From Prevotella scopos JCM 17725 (GTDB lineage Bacteria; Bacteroidota; Bacteroidia; Bacteroidales; Bacteroidaceae), in the NCBI RefSeq assembly GCF_018127785.1, contig NZ_CP072389.1:310001-374000 (forward strand): a stretch of 64,000 nucleotides of DNA, given 5' to 3'. How positions within the stretch are numbered: the first letter of the stretch is position 1; each line of letters opens with the position of its first letter. Positions 1 to 9,173 of this stretch are shown piece by piece. Position numbers and translations under genes: made by a program. Below the pieces are notes generated by a model, which was given only the letters and a program-made list of their open reading frames with translations, ran no database searches and had not been told where the DNA came from.

Positions 1-556
1 TCCTGCTATTTATGATCGTGACTCTGTTCCGGTGATGACCACATATGGTGTCAACACGCTCATCTCTGATTCGGGCGTAATAAAATATCGTATCGTTACA
101 GAGTGTTGGGAAATAAACGAAAATAAGCGACCTTCACGATGGACTTTCAATAAAGGAATCCTCCTTACACAGTTTAACTTGAAAAAACACGTGGTGGGTT
201 ATATTCAATGTGACTCTGCGGTCTATTTTGATAAGGATCGTCGTTGGGAGCTAAGAGGACGTGTAAGAATACTCACAGCACAAGGACTCCGCTTTTATAG
301 CAATGAGCTCTATTGGGATGAGCGTGAACATCAGATGTGGTCATACTCTTACTCGCATCTTAAGACTCCTGATAAAGAATTAGAAGGTGACTGGTTCCGC
401 AGTGATGAACAAATGACTAACTATGAGATTCGCCAGACGAAAGGGTGGGGCATCTTCTCTAATGAGTCGTTTATGTCAGCTGAGGGCATGCCGTCTCCAC
501 CAATGGATACCACACATGTTGATAGCATGAAAGGCCCCATAGTTCATCAAAAGTAA
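1..556 (+). CDS. lptC: LptC-like LPS export protein (5' end outside window)
   Basis: The reading frame is open from the first bases of the window, so the N-terminus (signal/membrane anchor) is missing. The visible part carries the repeated beta-strand pattern of Bacteroidota LptC/OstA-type proteins: MTTYGVNTLISDSG followed by IKYRIVTECWEI, then strands centred on VGYIQCDSAVYF and LRFYSNELYWDE. LptC is a bitopic inner-membrane protein that receives lipopolysaccharide from LptB2FG and hands it to the periplasmic bridge. The C-terminus (about the last 35 residues) is low in secondary-structure signal. It lies 216 bp upstream of a CNNM/CBS membrane protein on the same strand. Assignment is by recognised family pattern; a start at GTG 32 would be internal. 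Confidence 0.75.
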   Translation, partial: PAIYDRDSVPVMTTYGVNTLISDSGVIKYRIVTECWEINENKRPSRWTFNKGILLTQFNLKKHVVGYIQCDSAVYFDKDRRWELRGRVRILTAQGLRFYSNELYWDEREHQMWSYSYSHLKTPDKELEGDWFRSDEQMTNYEIRQTKGWGIFSNESFMSAEGMPSPPMDTTHVDSMKGPIVHQK

Positions 557-578
557 CTTCAACTTCAGTATCTTTCAT

Positions 579-660
579 CCGTGCATACCATCTGCACATT
601 TCGTGTTGGGCCTCCGCACAATTGGTGCTAAGTCTCCGCACAGCTGGTGTTGAGTATGAA
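579..660 (-). repeat. 22-bp-period GTGCGGA tandem repeat, copy 1
   Basis: Read on the minus strand, this stretch holds about three units with 22-bp spacing, each with a GTGCGGAG or GTGCAGAT core followed by an AGCAC/AACAC half, ending in the ATGCAC-type unit seen at the other copies (30.07, 43.2 and 61.63 kb). It sits between the lptC-like gene and the CNNM gene. A small minus-strand reading frame across it is not convincing. Confidence 0.6.
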
Positions 661-772
661 CACGAAGATAGGGAGAGGATAGTGAATAGCTTTATGATCG
701 TCATTTCATAAACAGTTGATGGTTAACGTATAAGCGGAATATTTATTGGACAGCGCTAAATAATAACAAAAA

Positions 773-2038
773 TTGGATATAGATTTAATCATAGAAATCA
801 TCATAACGATGGTGCTCTCCGCATTCTTCTCAGGAATGGAGATAGCCTTTGTTTCGAGTAACCGACTTCTTGCTGAAATGGACAAGGAGAAGAATGGTAT
901 TGCTCAAAAGTGTCTGACTATCTATTATAACAATCCAAATGGCTTCGTGTCAACGATGCTTGTTGGTAACAATATTGTGCTTGTCATATATGGTATCTTA
1001 TTTGCACAATTCTTTGATGCAACGCTGTTCGCATCATTTGACTCTGCAACACGTGTTATATTGGACACCTTGACCTCAACACTTGTTATTCTTTTTACCG
1101 GAGAATTTTTACCCAAGACATTGTTTAAGAGTAATCCTAATCGCTTACTTACTTTTTTTGCTCCCTTAGCTTATGTCTTTTTCATTATCCTTTGGCCGAT
1201 AAGTCGCTTTGCAACCTTTTTGGCACGTGTCATCTTACGTATCTTTGGTGTAAGGATGGATGAAGAGGAAAACGATGGAACATTCACGAAGGTAGATCTT
1301 GATCACCTTGTTCAGACTTCTATTCAAAATGCTGCGAATGAAGATGAGATAGAAGATGAAGTGAAGATTTTTCAGAATGCATTAGACTTTCAAGATACTA
1401 AGGTGCGTGATTGTATGGTACCACGTACTGAGATTAATGCCGTCGAAATAGATTGCCCTTTGCAAGAGCTACAACAAATGTTCATTGAGAGTGGTAACTC
1501 CAAAATCATTGTATATGAAGGTGATATCGATCACATCAAGGGTTACATTCATTCTTCTGAGATGTTTCGTTCACCCGAAAACTGGAAAGAGCATATCCGA
1601 CAGATGCCGTTTGTTCCTGAGACAATGGCTGCACATAAGCTTATGCAGGTGTTCCTCCTTCAAAAGAAAAGCTTGGGTGTTGTTGTTGACGAGTTTGGTG
1701 GTACAAGTGGAATTGTTTCATTAGAAGATATTGTTGAAGAAATCTTTGGTGAAATAGAGGATGAGCACGATAACACGAAGTATATTGCCAAGCAGATAAA
1801 CGACAATGAATATGTTCTTTCGGCACGTTTAGAGATTGACAAGGTGAATGAAATGTTTAATCTTGATTTGCCAGAAGATGACGATTACATGACGGTTGGA
1901 GGCTTGTTGCTACATGTTTATCAAAGTTTCCCCAAACTGAACGAAATCGTTACTGTTGGTCAATATGAGTTTAAGATAATCAAGAAGACCATGACAAAAA
2001 TAGAACTCGTACGGCTAAAAGTCAATGGTACAGAGTAA
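773..2038 (+). CDS. CNNM/CBS/CorC-domain membrane protein (hemolysin/GldE-like)
   Basis: A 421-residue protein of the HlyC/CorC family. Residues 1-165 form a CNNM (DUF21) transmembrane domain beginning IEIIITMVLSAFFSGMEIAF; the signature FSGMEIAF is clear. A CBS pair spans about residues 195-320 (VRDCMVPRTEI is the typical first CBS strand; GVVVDEFGGTSGIVSLEDI the second), followed by a CorC_HlyC domain to the end. Such proteins are linked to Mg2+/Co2+ efflux; in gliding relatives the orthologue is called GldE. The start is a TTG, needed to keep the first transmembrane helix; no ATG fits. It is followed 100 bp later by the PpiD-like gene. Transport role is inferred from the family. Confidence 0.85.
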   Translation: MDIDLIIEIIITMVLSAFFSGMEIAFVSSNRLLAEMDKEKNGIAQKCLTIYYNNPNGFVSTMLVGNNIVLVIYGILFAQFFDATLFASFDSATRVILDTLTSTLVILFTGEFLPKTLFKSNPNRLLTFFAPLAYVFFIILWPISRFATFLARVILRIFGVRMDEEENDGTFTKVDLDHLVQTSIQNAANEDEIEDEVKIFQNALDFQDTKVRDCMVPRTEINAVEIDCPLQELQQMFIESGNSKIIVYEGDIDHIKGYIHSSEMFRSPENWKEHIRQMPFVPETMAAHKLMQVFLLQKKSLGVVVDEFGGTSGIVSLEDIVEEIFGEIEDEHDNTKYIAKQINDNEYVLSARLEIDKVNEMFNLDLPEDDDYMTVGGLLLHVYQSFPKLNEIVTVGQYEFKIIKKTMTKIELVRLKVNGTE

Positions 2039-2077
2039 TTTCTGAATGAAAAATTATGATACTTGCCCATTTTTTTG

Positions 2078-2085
2078 TATTTTTG
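2078..2085 (+). promoter_or_regulatory. -7 box upstream of ppiD-like gene
   Basis: TATTTTTG matches the Bacteroidota TAnnTTTG element 53 nt before the ATG at 2139. No good TTTG element is seen at 19-20 nt upstream, so it is a modest candidate. Confidence 0.4.
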
Positions 2086-2138
2086 TGCGCAATTTGTCAT
2101 ATTAAATTGAATAATTAAAATCAAATAATAAATCTAAA

Positions 2139-4286
2139 ATGGCAGCATTAGGAAAAATCAGAAGCAAAGGTGGCATACTGGTAGCAGCTATCGGTCTTGC
2201 CTTGTTTGCATTCTTGGCTGAAGAGGGTTTCCGCTCTTGTAATGGTATCAAGGGTGAAGCGCGTCAGCAGATTGGAGAAATCCTGGGCAAGAAAGTAAGT
2301 GTCCAGGATTATCAGAAGTTGATTGATGAATATCAGTCAGCAATTAAGTTTACGATGCAACGTGATAACCTCACTGAGCAGGAACTTAACCAGGTTAAGG
2401 ATCAAGTATGGCAGCAGCTCGTAAGCAATCGAGTAATTGAAGCTGATGCTGCAAAGGTTGGTCTTACTGTTACAGAGAAGGAATTGGAGAATGTTTTGTC
2501 CGATGGTACCAATCCAATGTTGGCACAGACTCCTTTCGTCAATCAGCAGACAGGTCGTTTTGACGTAAATGCGCTCAAGCAGTTCTTTGATAGCTATAAC
2601 AAGGCTAAATCAGCTAACTCTCCTCAGCTCGAGCAGATGCAGGCTGTTTATGATTATTGGCTCTTCGTTGAGAAGAACCTCCGCACGCAGTTGCTCGCAC
2701 AGAAGTATCAGGCCTTGCTTGCAAGCTGTGTTCTTTCTAACAAGGCAGAAGCTAAGATGGCGTTTAAGGACAATAATGAGGAAAGTCAGATTCAACTCGC
2801 ATCATTGGCTTATAGTTCTGTAAAGGATGCCGATATTAAGGTTACTGACGATGATTTTATGGGTAAGTATGCAGAACTCAAGCCAGCTTTCCGTCAGAAT
2901 GTAGAGACACGCGATATTAAGTTTGTTGACTACCAGATTAAAGCTAGCACAGCCGACCGCAATCAGGTTGTTAAGGAGATGAATGAATTCCAAAAGCAGC
3001 TTGCTACAGCGCAGGATCCAGCAGTTATCGTTAGCAAGAGTGCTTCTGAAATTCCTTACTTGGGTCTTCCTGTAAGCAGCAAGGCTTATCAGCAGTATCC
3101 TGATATTGCATCAAAGATTGATTCTCTCTCTGTAGGAACAACAGGTGTAACAGAGAATAAGCAGGACAACACATTGAATATCATTCGTGTGCTTTCTAAG
3201 GCACAGTTGGCTGACTCAATCCAGTTCCGCCAGATTAATATTGCAGCAAATACTATCGAGGAGGCACGTGCTAAGGCTGACTCAATTCAGAAGGCATTGG
3301 CAGGTGGTGCAGACTTCGATGCACTCGCTAAGCGTTATGGTCAGACTGGTGAGAAGGTATGGTTTACTGGTCAGCAGTATGAGATGGCTCCAAGTATGAG
3401 TCAGGACAATCGTACTTTTGTAAATGCTTTGCTTAATGGTGAAGTAAATGCCACTCAGAATCTTGCGCTTACACAGGGTAGCATCATTTTGCAGGTGCTT
3501 GATAAGAAGAATTTCACAACCAAGACAACAGCTGCTGTTATCAAGAAGGTAATCGATTTCTCAAAGGCTACACGTGGCGATGCTTACAATAAGTTCTCTG
3601 AGTTTGTAGCAAAGAGTAACAACGTAGCTGATCTTGAGAAGAACGCTCCTAAGTTTGGTTATCATGTTCAGTCTCTTAACGATATCTCTACAGCAGAACA
3701 CTATGTTGCTGGCATCAATGGAACACGCGATGCACTCAAGTGGCTCTTTGAGGCTAAGGCTGGTGATATTTCACCTCTCTACGAGTGTGGTAACAATGAT
3801 CATCTCTTGGTTATCGCCTTGACGGCTGTTCATCAAAAGGGTTATCGTACTTGGGATGACGCACAGGTGAAGGAAATTCTGAAGCGTGAGATTATCAAGG
3901 ATAAGAAGGCTAAGTTGCTTATGGCTAAGCTCAAAGGTGTAAACTCTATCGCTGCAGCTCAGGCAAAGGGTGCTAAGGTTACTCTTGTAAATCAAATTAC
4001 ATTTGCTGCTCCAGCCTTTGTACAGGCAACAGGTTCTGTTGAGCCAGCACTCTCTGGTGCAGTGGCAGCTACTGCGGCAGGCAAGTTCTCTAAGGCTCCT
4101 GTAAAAGGTAACGCTGGTGTTTACGTATTCCAGGTAGAAAAGAAGGCTATGCGTGCAGGCTCTAAGTACAATGAGGCATTGACAATGCAACAGGCGGCAC
4201 AGATGAATATGCAGTTGTTGAGTAACTTCATGCAGGATCTTATTCAGAAGGCTAATGTAGTTGACAATCGTTACCTCTTCTTCTAA
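2139..4286 (+). CDS. ppiD: PpiD/SurA-type periplasmic peptidyl-prolyl isomerase
   Basis: A 715-residue membrane-anchored periplasmic folding factor. Residues 13-30 form a single N-terminal transmembrane helix after a short basic segment (KIRSKGGILVAAIGLALFAFL). A SurA-N/PpiD-N chaperone region follows (about 40-230), with VWQQLVSNRVIEADAAKVGLTVTEKELEN matching the usual helix-rich pattern. A parvulin-like rotamase domain lies about residues 345-455 (SIQFRQINIAANTIEEARAKADSI, GGADFDALAKRYG). Length is typical of Bacteroidota PpiD homologues. It is expected to assist outer-membrane and secreted protein folding. A strong terminator follows. Isomerase activity is inferred from the family. Confidence 0.88.
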   Translation: MAALGKIRSKGGILVAAIGLALFAFLAEEGFRSCNGIKGEARQQIGEILGKKVSVQDYQKLIDEYQSAIKFTMQRDNLTEQELNQVKDQVWQQLVSNRVIEADAAKVGLTVTEKELENVLSDGTNPMLAQTPFVNQQTGRFDVNALKQFFDSYNKAKSANSPQLEQMQAVYDYWLFVEKNLRTQLLAQKYQALLASCVLSNKAEAKMAFKDNNEESQIQLASLAYSSVKDADIKVTDDDFMGKYAELKPAFRQNVETRDIKFVDYQIKASTADRNQVVKEMNEFQKQLATAQDPAVIVSKSASEIPYLGLPVSSKAYQQYPDIASKIDSLSVGTTGVTENKQDNTLNIIRVLSKAQLADSIQFRQINIAANTIEEARAKADSIQKALAGGADFDALAKRYGQTGEKVWFTGQQYEMAPSMSQDNRTFVNALLNGEVNATQNLALTQGSIILQVLDKKNFTTKTTAAVIKKVIDFSKATRGDAYNKFSEFVAKSNNVADLEKNAPKFGYHVQSLNDISTAEHYVAGINGTRDALKWLFEAKAGDISPLYECGNNDHLLVIALTAVHQKGYRTWDDAQVKEILKREIIKDKKAKLLMAKLKGVNSIAAAQAKGAKVTLVNQITFAAPAFVQATGSVEPALSGAVAATAAGKFSKAPVKGNAGVYVFQVEKKAMRAGSKYNEALTMQQAAQMNMQLLSNFMQDLIQKANVVDNRYLFF

Positions 4287-4309
4287 GAGATAATATCAAC
4301 CATAAATAT

Positions 4310-4345
4310 GACGGATGTGCTGTTAAAGTGCATCCGTCTTTTTGT
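4310..4345 (+). terminator. Rho-independent terminator after ppiD
   Basis: Stem GACGGATG/CATCCGTC with an 11-13 nt loop, followed immediately by a T-rich tract (ctttttgtttt). It ends the lptC-CNNM-ppiD region. Confidence 0.8.
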
Positions 4346-4436
4346 TTTCGAAAACTTCGGTGAGTAGATTTCATGATAGTTCATGACGTAGAATCTAACC
4401 CTTTCTGCTGCTCTTTAAGCTTATAATGATATATTT

Positions 4437-4504
4437 TTGCACATAATATTTTGAAATGTGTTTATAAATATGTATCTTTGCACACAGATTGAAATATTGT
4501 GCAA
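4437..4504 (+). promoter_or_regulatory. Promoter with three TTGCACA-type sites for the first acyl-CoA ligase
   Basis: A TTTG element (4450-4453) and TATCTTTG box (4473-4480) are separated by 19 nt. Half-sites TTGCACA at 4437-4443 and 4478-4484 and the inverted TTGTGCAA at 4497-4504 surround it. The same three sites occur with identical 41- and 19-nt spacing upstream of the paralogous gene at 52.7 kb although the intervening bases differ. This suggests an operator for a dedicated regulator, possibly a fatty-acid-responsive one; that last point is inference. Confidence 0.7.
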
Positions 4505-6168
4505 TGGAAAAGATTCCGAGTTTTAATGAATTAATAGAGAAGAGTATCATCGAACATTGGGACCGTGATGCTCTAACAGATTATAAAGGCAAGACCCTTC
4601 AATATCATGATGTTGCCAGAAAGATAGAAAAGCTGCACATTATGTTTGAGGCAAGTGGTGTAAAACGTGGTGATAAGATAGCGCTATGTGGAAGAAACTC
4701 TTCTGCTTGGGCTGCTTCTTTCCTTGCAGTACTCACTTATGGTGCTGTGGCTGTACCTATCTTACATGAGTTTATGCCAGAGCAGATTCATAACATCGTC
4801 AATCACTCAGACGCAAAACTTCTCTTCGTAGGTGATGTCGTTGTAACTCAGATTGACGCCATGAAGATGCCAAACTTGGAGGGAATTATTTATATTCCAG
4901 ATTACTCATTGGTAGTAAGTCGTACGGATAAGTTGACTTATGCACGTGAACATCTCAATGAGGAGTTTGGACGTCGTTACCCTAAGTACTTCCGTCCAGA
5001 GCATATACATTACTATCGTGAGCAGAGTCCAGACGAACTTGCTTTGATAAATTATACCAGTGGAACCACAGGTCGCTCTAAAGGTGTAATGCTTCCATAC
5101 CGTTCTTTATGGAGCAATGCTGATTTTGCTAAGCATGTTTTAGGCCATGTAATTAAGCCCGGAGATAATGTTATCAGTATTCTTCCAATGGCTCACATGT
5201 ATGGAATGGCATTCGAGTTTATCTATGAGTTCCTCTCAGGTGTTCACATTTACTATTTGACACGTATCCCTTCTCCTGCTATTATCTCTCAAGCACTTCA
5301 AGAGGTAAAGCCAGTAATTATGATTGCTGTACCTTTGGTAATTGAGAAGATTATTCGTAAGAAGGTATTCCCAAAGATTCAGAACAATCGTATGCGTCTC
5401 CTGCTGAATATGCCAGTAATTAATAAGAAGGTACGTGCAAAGATTCGTGAGCAGGTATATCAAGCCTTTGGTGGTAATCTTTACGAGATTATTATTGGTG
5501 GAGCAGCTCTCAATGGTGAAATCGAGAGTTTCTTACGTCGCATAGAGTTCCCATATACTGTAGGTTATGGTGCAACAGAATGTGGTCCAATTATCTGTTA
5601 TCGTGATTGGAAGACTTTTAAGCAGGGGTCATGTGGTCAGGCAGCTTTGCATCAAGAGGTTCGTATCGATAGTTCTGACCCAGAACATGTGCCGGGTGAG
5701 ATTCTCACTAAGGGACCAAATGTACTTTTGGGGTACTATAAGAATGATGAGACAACAAAGCAGACGATTGATGCTGATGGCTGGTTCCACACTGGTGACC
5801 TTGGCTTGATGGACGATGATGGTAATGTCTTTATTAAAGGACGTTCAAAGAATATGCTTCTTGGAAGTAACGGACAGAATATTTATCCAGAGGAGATTGA
5901 AGATAAACTCAACTCTCTACCTCTTGTGAATGAATGTTTGGTTATTCAGAGTGGTGATAAACTTATAGGCTTGGTACATCCTGATTATGATGAGGCTCAA
6001 AACTTGGGCCTTAATGCGGAGGATATTAAGAATATTATGGAGGAAAACCGCACACAATTGAATGCTGTCGTTCCTGCCTATAGTAAGTTATCAGAAATTC
6101 GTATTCAAGAGGAGGAATTCGAAAAGACTCCAAAGAAATCTATCAAGCGATTCCTTTACACTGAATAA
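4504..6168 (+). CDS. AMP-dependent acyl-CoA synthetase/ligase (paralogue 1)
   Basis: A 554-residue member of the ANL superfamily, which adenylates a carboxylic acid with ATP and transfers the acyl group to CoA. The P-loop-like motif YTSGTTGRSKGVM, the GYGATECGP substrate/ATP motif and the DGWFHTGDLG motif are all visible, and the C-terminal catalytic lysine region (KTPKKSIKRF) is intact. Length fits long-chain fatty acid-CoA ligases. The TTG at 4489 would overlap the transcription start region, so ATG 4504 is chosen; it also gives exactly the same length and leader layout as the paralogue at 52688. Cytoplasmic or peripheral membrane. Substrate is not determinable from sequence. Confidence 0.85.
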   Translation: MEKIPSFNELIEKSIIEHWDRDALTDYKGKTLQYHDVARKIEKLHIMFEASGVKRGDKIALCGRNSSAWAASFLAVLTYGAVAVPILHEFMPEQIHNIVNHSDAKLLFVGDVVVTQIDAMKMPNLEGIIYIPDYSLVVSRTDKLTYAREHLNEEFGRRYPKYFRPEHIHYYREQSPDELALINYTSGTTGRSKGVMLPYRSLWSNADFAKHVLGHVIKPGDNVISILPMAHMYGMAFEFIYEFLSGVHIYYLTRIPSPAIISQALQEVKPVIMIAVPLVIEKIIRKKVFPKIQNNRMRLLLNMPVINKKVRAKIREQVYQAFGGNLYEIIIGGAALNGEIESFLRRIEFPYTVGYGATECGPIICYRDWKTFKQGSCGQAALHQEVRIDSSDPEHVPGEILTKGPNVLLGYYKNDETTKQTIDADGWFHTGDLGLMDDDGNVFIKGRSKNMLLGSNGQNIYPEEIEDKLNSLPLVNECLVIQSGDKLIGLVHPDYDEAQNLGLNAEDIKNIMEENRTQLNAVVPAYSKLSEIRIQEEEFEKTPKKSIKRFLYTE

Positions 6169-6610
6169 AGCGCTGTAAGGTGTTGGGTGCTTGGTGTTGG
6201 TTGTCCGATGTTCTTGGTACTCTGAAACTAGAAACATGATTTGCTGTCATTACTGTCATTCATTGCGGATACTTAACTTGTTATGTTACAATTGGTTGCA
6301 TGAAATGTTAATAATGACAGCAACATTAAATTAAACTATTCTTTGATTTATGTGATAATATCTTTCTTTTTTTAGACAGCTTATTAGTCCATAGTTTGGA
6401 AGAATTTTGTCATTGCTTTTGTACTCTTACTGCAACACGAACTTTGATATTAACATCACCAATGAGGTCATTCATGAACCATGTTTGTAATGAGTCAGCG
6501 TGTTTAGCTTCTTATTAGAAGACATCAATGATAATGATATTAAAAAATGAGCTGTATCATTCGACAGGAGTCGATTGCTACAGCTCATTGTTATTTTAAG
6601 TTGTTTTTTA
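6169..6610. other. Intergenic stretch with inverted repeats
   Basis: No credible gene. It holds a perfect 11-bp inverted repeat, TTGCTGTCATT at 6241-6251 and its complement at 6313-6323, plus the terminator-like hairpin listed separately. A small RNA is possible but unsupported. Confidence 0.5.
6547..6588. terminator. Terminator-like hairpin left of the insertion sequence
   Basis: Stem ATGAGCTGTA/TACAGCTCAT with a nested inner stem TCGAC/GTCGA, followed by a T-rich stretch (tgttatttt). It lies 380 bp downstream of the acyl-CoA ligase stop, so it may end a long 3' UTR or a small RNA. Confidence 0.55.
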
Positions 6611-6620
6611 CAACTTCAGG

Positions 6621-7708
6621 CCTATATGACAAAAATGTGCTTAAAATCCTTGTAACTATCTAATAATCATTATCTTTGTTTTATTTATATTTTTATGGCA
6701 AAAAATCTGCTTTTATTGTGGCTCAAAATCGACTATAAAACGTGGTCATCTTAATGGTAGTCAACGCTGGTATTGTAAGTGCTGTAAGAGGAGCTTTGTT
6801 GGACATAATCGCCTTACCAATACCATTGTCAATAATCGTTATTCCAAGGGTAATCTAACAGTCAAAGATCTATCAGAGGAGTACGGAGTTTCAACCAGGA
6901 CAATTTATAGAAAACTCACCAAATCTTATAAAGAAGAACTTCCCAACCTTCTTGTTCGCCCTGTAGTGGTTTTAATGGATGCCACCTATTGGGGACGTAA
7001 TTTTGGTGTCGTTATCATGAAGGATTCATTGTCTGGTGATGTACTTTGGTTTAAGTTTATCAATAGGCATGAACGTCTTGAAGACTATAAGGAGGGCATA
7101 AGCTACTTGGAGTCACTTGGGTATACCATTCAAGGGCTTGTATGCGATGGTTTTAAGGGACTTAGGCAAGCTTTTCCCAATTATAAATTCCAATTATGCC
7201 AGTTCCATCAAGTAATGACTATAAAGACAAAACTAACTTCAAGACCCAAGCTTGAGGCTTCAAAAGAACTGCTTGAATTATCCAAGATGTTATGTCATAC
7301 GGACAAGGAGTCCTTTATTGGGGCTTTAAAGGAATGGTACACCAAGTGGGAGGATTTTCTTAAGGAACGGACAACAACAGAAGATGGAAAATCACATTAT
7401 ACTCATAAAGCTCTACGTAGTGCTTTTTTGAGCCTTAAAAGGAATATGTCGTCATTGTGGACATACTATGATTACCCTGAATTGAAGATGCCAAATACAA
7501 ACAATGCCATTGAATCACTCAATGCAGATTTAAAGACAAAATTGAACCTACACAAGGGGATCAGTATGGAAAGAAGAAAGATCTTCATCCAAGACTTTAT
7601 AAAGTCCCATTCTCCTAAGAAATAAAAGGGGAATGGGAGATTTTAAGCACATTTTTGTCACATAAGAGAAAACGACGCTAAAATAAGCACACTTTTGTCA
7701 CATAAGCC
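6621..7708 (+). mobile_element. IS256-like insertion sequence with zinc-ribbon transposase
   Basis: About 1.09 kb. The left terminal repeat begins near 6621 and shares the core TGACAAAARTGTGCTTA with the right end at 7683-7706 (reverse strand). A second, inner copy of the right terminal repeat lies at 7639-7666, nearer in sequence to the left end. Direct 10-bp repeats flank the outer ends. One transposase gene fills the element. Family assignment (IS256 superfamily, variant zinc-binding type) rests on the transposase. Confidence 0.75.
6695..7625 (+). pseudogene. IS transposase, N-terminal codons out of frame
   Basis: The long frame runs from about 6696 to 7625. It encodes an N-terminal zinc ribbon (CFYCG then WYCKCCKRSF), a helix-turn-helix (LTVKDLSEEYGVSTRTIYRKL) and a DDE catalytic core: LMDATYWG (first Asp), LVCDGFKGL (second Asp), CQFHQ and NNAIESLN (Glu). 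The only ATG placed sensibly behind the promoter box TATCTTTG (6671-6678) is at 6695, which reads a different frame and stops after 19 codons. A run of six A at 6700-6705 lies between; five A would join the ATG to the long frame. So it is either a frameshifted copy or one that depends on slippage at the A tract. A GTG at 6966 would remove the DNA-binding part. Confidence 0.65.
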
Positions 7709-7759
7709 CAACTTCAGGTAATGGCAACTCTATTCCGATACATTCGCCTTTACAGGCTG

Positions 7760-9154
7760 TTATCTCTTTCTTTTCGTTTGCTTTTTTACAATAGCAAGTG
7801 ATGCTTTAGTCTGGTGAACCTTTGCTACCTCAATTAAGTACTTTGAGCGATCAACATAAGGAAGTATTTCATATTCCCCCTTTGTAATAGTCTTTAGTGA
7901 GAGACTCTTGAACTCAATGTCATAGCCGTCGTTCTGTCCTCGAACTTCATACAGGAAGCCGATGTGTTGATTCTTCATAAGGACCATTGTTGAGTAACAA
8001 GATGATTCGTCAGTAACACGCAGACCTTTCTTCCAATTGCTGCCTAATGCTTTTGCAGTAGAGTAGTCACCATAAGATGCTAACTCCTTATAGAAGAAAC
8101 CTACACTGTCACGACGTGCACTGAGAGGTACAGACTGAAGGGCAACAAAAAGTTTCTTACCATCAGCCACACGCTTTGCAGGAACAATCAAGATTTCACC
8201 ATTGCAGGCGTTGACTTGCTTGCCAGTCATATTCTCCGGCATAACTTCCTCACCCCAACTACCTATTGCTTTTACAGCATCCTTATAAGTGAAGATGTTG
8301 AATCGTCTGCCTCCATGAAGCTCACGACAACTAAGTAATACGCTACCATCAGGCATTTCTTCAACCTTTGATTCGTCTTGAGCAATTGAAGGAGCCTTTG
8401 AAGGTGATCCTAAGACATTCCATGTGCGACCAAAGTCGTCAGAATAGATGACGAAAGTTCCACAGCGGTCAACGCCATTCTGACGGATAGGATGTGCCAC
8501 GTAAAGACGATAGAACTTCCCTTTACGAATGTAACGGCTCTGCATAATCTTACCTGAAGTCAGGAAGATGGCATCAGGATTACCACCATTAGGGAGTTTG
8601 CCATCATAAAGGCCGTGAATCATCTCGGTAAGGTCTGTCCCATTGTCCCAGGTCTTGCCACCATCCGTGCTATGGAAGAAGTAAGCATGTAGTGGGTTTT
8701 GGCGAGTAGCTGTCTGATAAGCACTCTTACCCGCTACACAATGAAGCAGTACGTTATCTGAGGTGCGGTCAGCAATGATACTTGGATCACCGAAAGCAGT
8801 GCGGATTGGGTCAGCTGCATGTTCATTACCGCGAGCTACACAAACACTGTCAGACCATGTCTTGCCGAAGTCATTACTGGTCTTCATCACAACATTAATC
8901 TGCCATAATCCATTTCTGTTATTCCATCCCACATCAGTGTGGCTGAAACGAAAGTCGCAAAGAGCTAGTAAGGTCCCCTTACGTGTCTCGGTAATTGCAG
9001 GGATACGATAAGGGACTGGGCTATTCGCTCTATCAAAAACGATGGTGGTAAAACCATCATCGTTCTTGATATTCTTGCTTTTGTCTGTTCCTACTGCACC
9101 TACTTGTAAGAGTGAGGCGCAGAGAGAAATAGTTAATAAAAACTTTTTATACAT
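7760..9154 (-). CDS. nanH: Exo-alpha-sialidase (GH33)
   Basis: A 464-residue secreted or periplasmic sialidase that removes terminal sialic acid from host glycoconjugates. An N-terminal signal peptide (MYKKFLLTISLCASLLQVGAVG) precedes the YRIP motif (YRIPAITETRKGTLLALCDFR), whose Arg binds the sialate carboxylate. Three Asp boxes follow: SNDFGKTW, STDGGKTW and SDDFGRTW. Length matches single-domain bacterial GH33 enzymes. It is the last gene of a minus-strand set after the MFS permease, nagB and the NagB-like/PIG-L gene, with 19 bp to the latter, which suggests co-expression for amino-sugar scavenging. The basic tail (KKQTKRKR) is unusual but not diagnostic. Confidence 0.92.
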   Translation of the reverse strand: MYKKFLLTISLCASLLQVGAVGTDKSKNIKNDDGFTTIVFDRANSPVPYRIPAITETRKGTLLALCDFRFSHTDVGWNNRNGLWQINVVMKTSNDFGKTWSDSVCVARGNEHAADPIRTAFGDPSIIADRTSDNVLLHCVAGKSAYQTATRQNPLHAYFFHSTDGGKTWDNGTDLTEMIHGLYDGKLPNGGNPDAIFLTSGKIMQSRYIRKGKFYRLYVAHPIRQNGVDRCGTFVIYSDDFGRTWNVLGSPSKAPSIAQDESKVEEMPDGSVLLSCRELHGGRRFNIFTYKDAVKAIGSWGEEVMPENMTGKQVNACNGEILIVPAKRVADGKKLFVALQSVPLSARRDSVGFFYKELASYGDYSTAKALGSNWKKGLRVTDESSCYSTMVLMKNQHIGFLYEVRGQNDGYDIEFKSLSLKTITKGEYEILPYVDRSKYLIEVAKVHQTKASLAIVKKQTKRKR

Positions 9155-9173
9155 TAATTGTATTAGCTAAGTA

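Larger units (their letters stand above)
6611..7718. repeat. 10-bp direct repeats flanking the insertion sequence (target duplication)
   Basis: CAACTTCAGG occurs at 6611-6620 and again at 7709-7718, immediately outside the inverted terminal repeats. This is the size expected of a target site duplication, and it implies insertion without later rearrangement of the ends. Confidence 0.7.

Noticed and set aside
471..704. 77-codon minus-strand frame overlapping the lptC-like gene end
   Set aside because: It lies partly in lptC on the other strand and partly in a tandem repeat.
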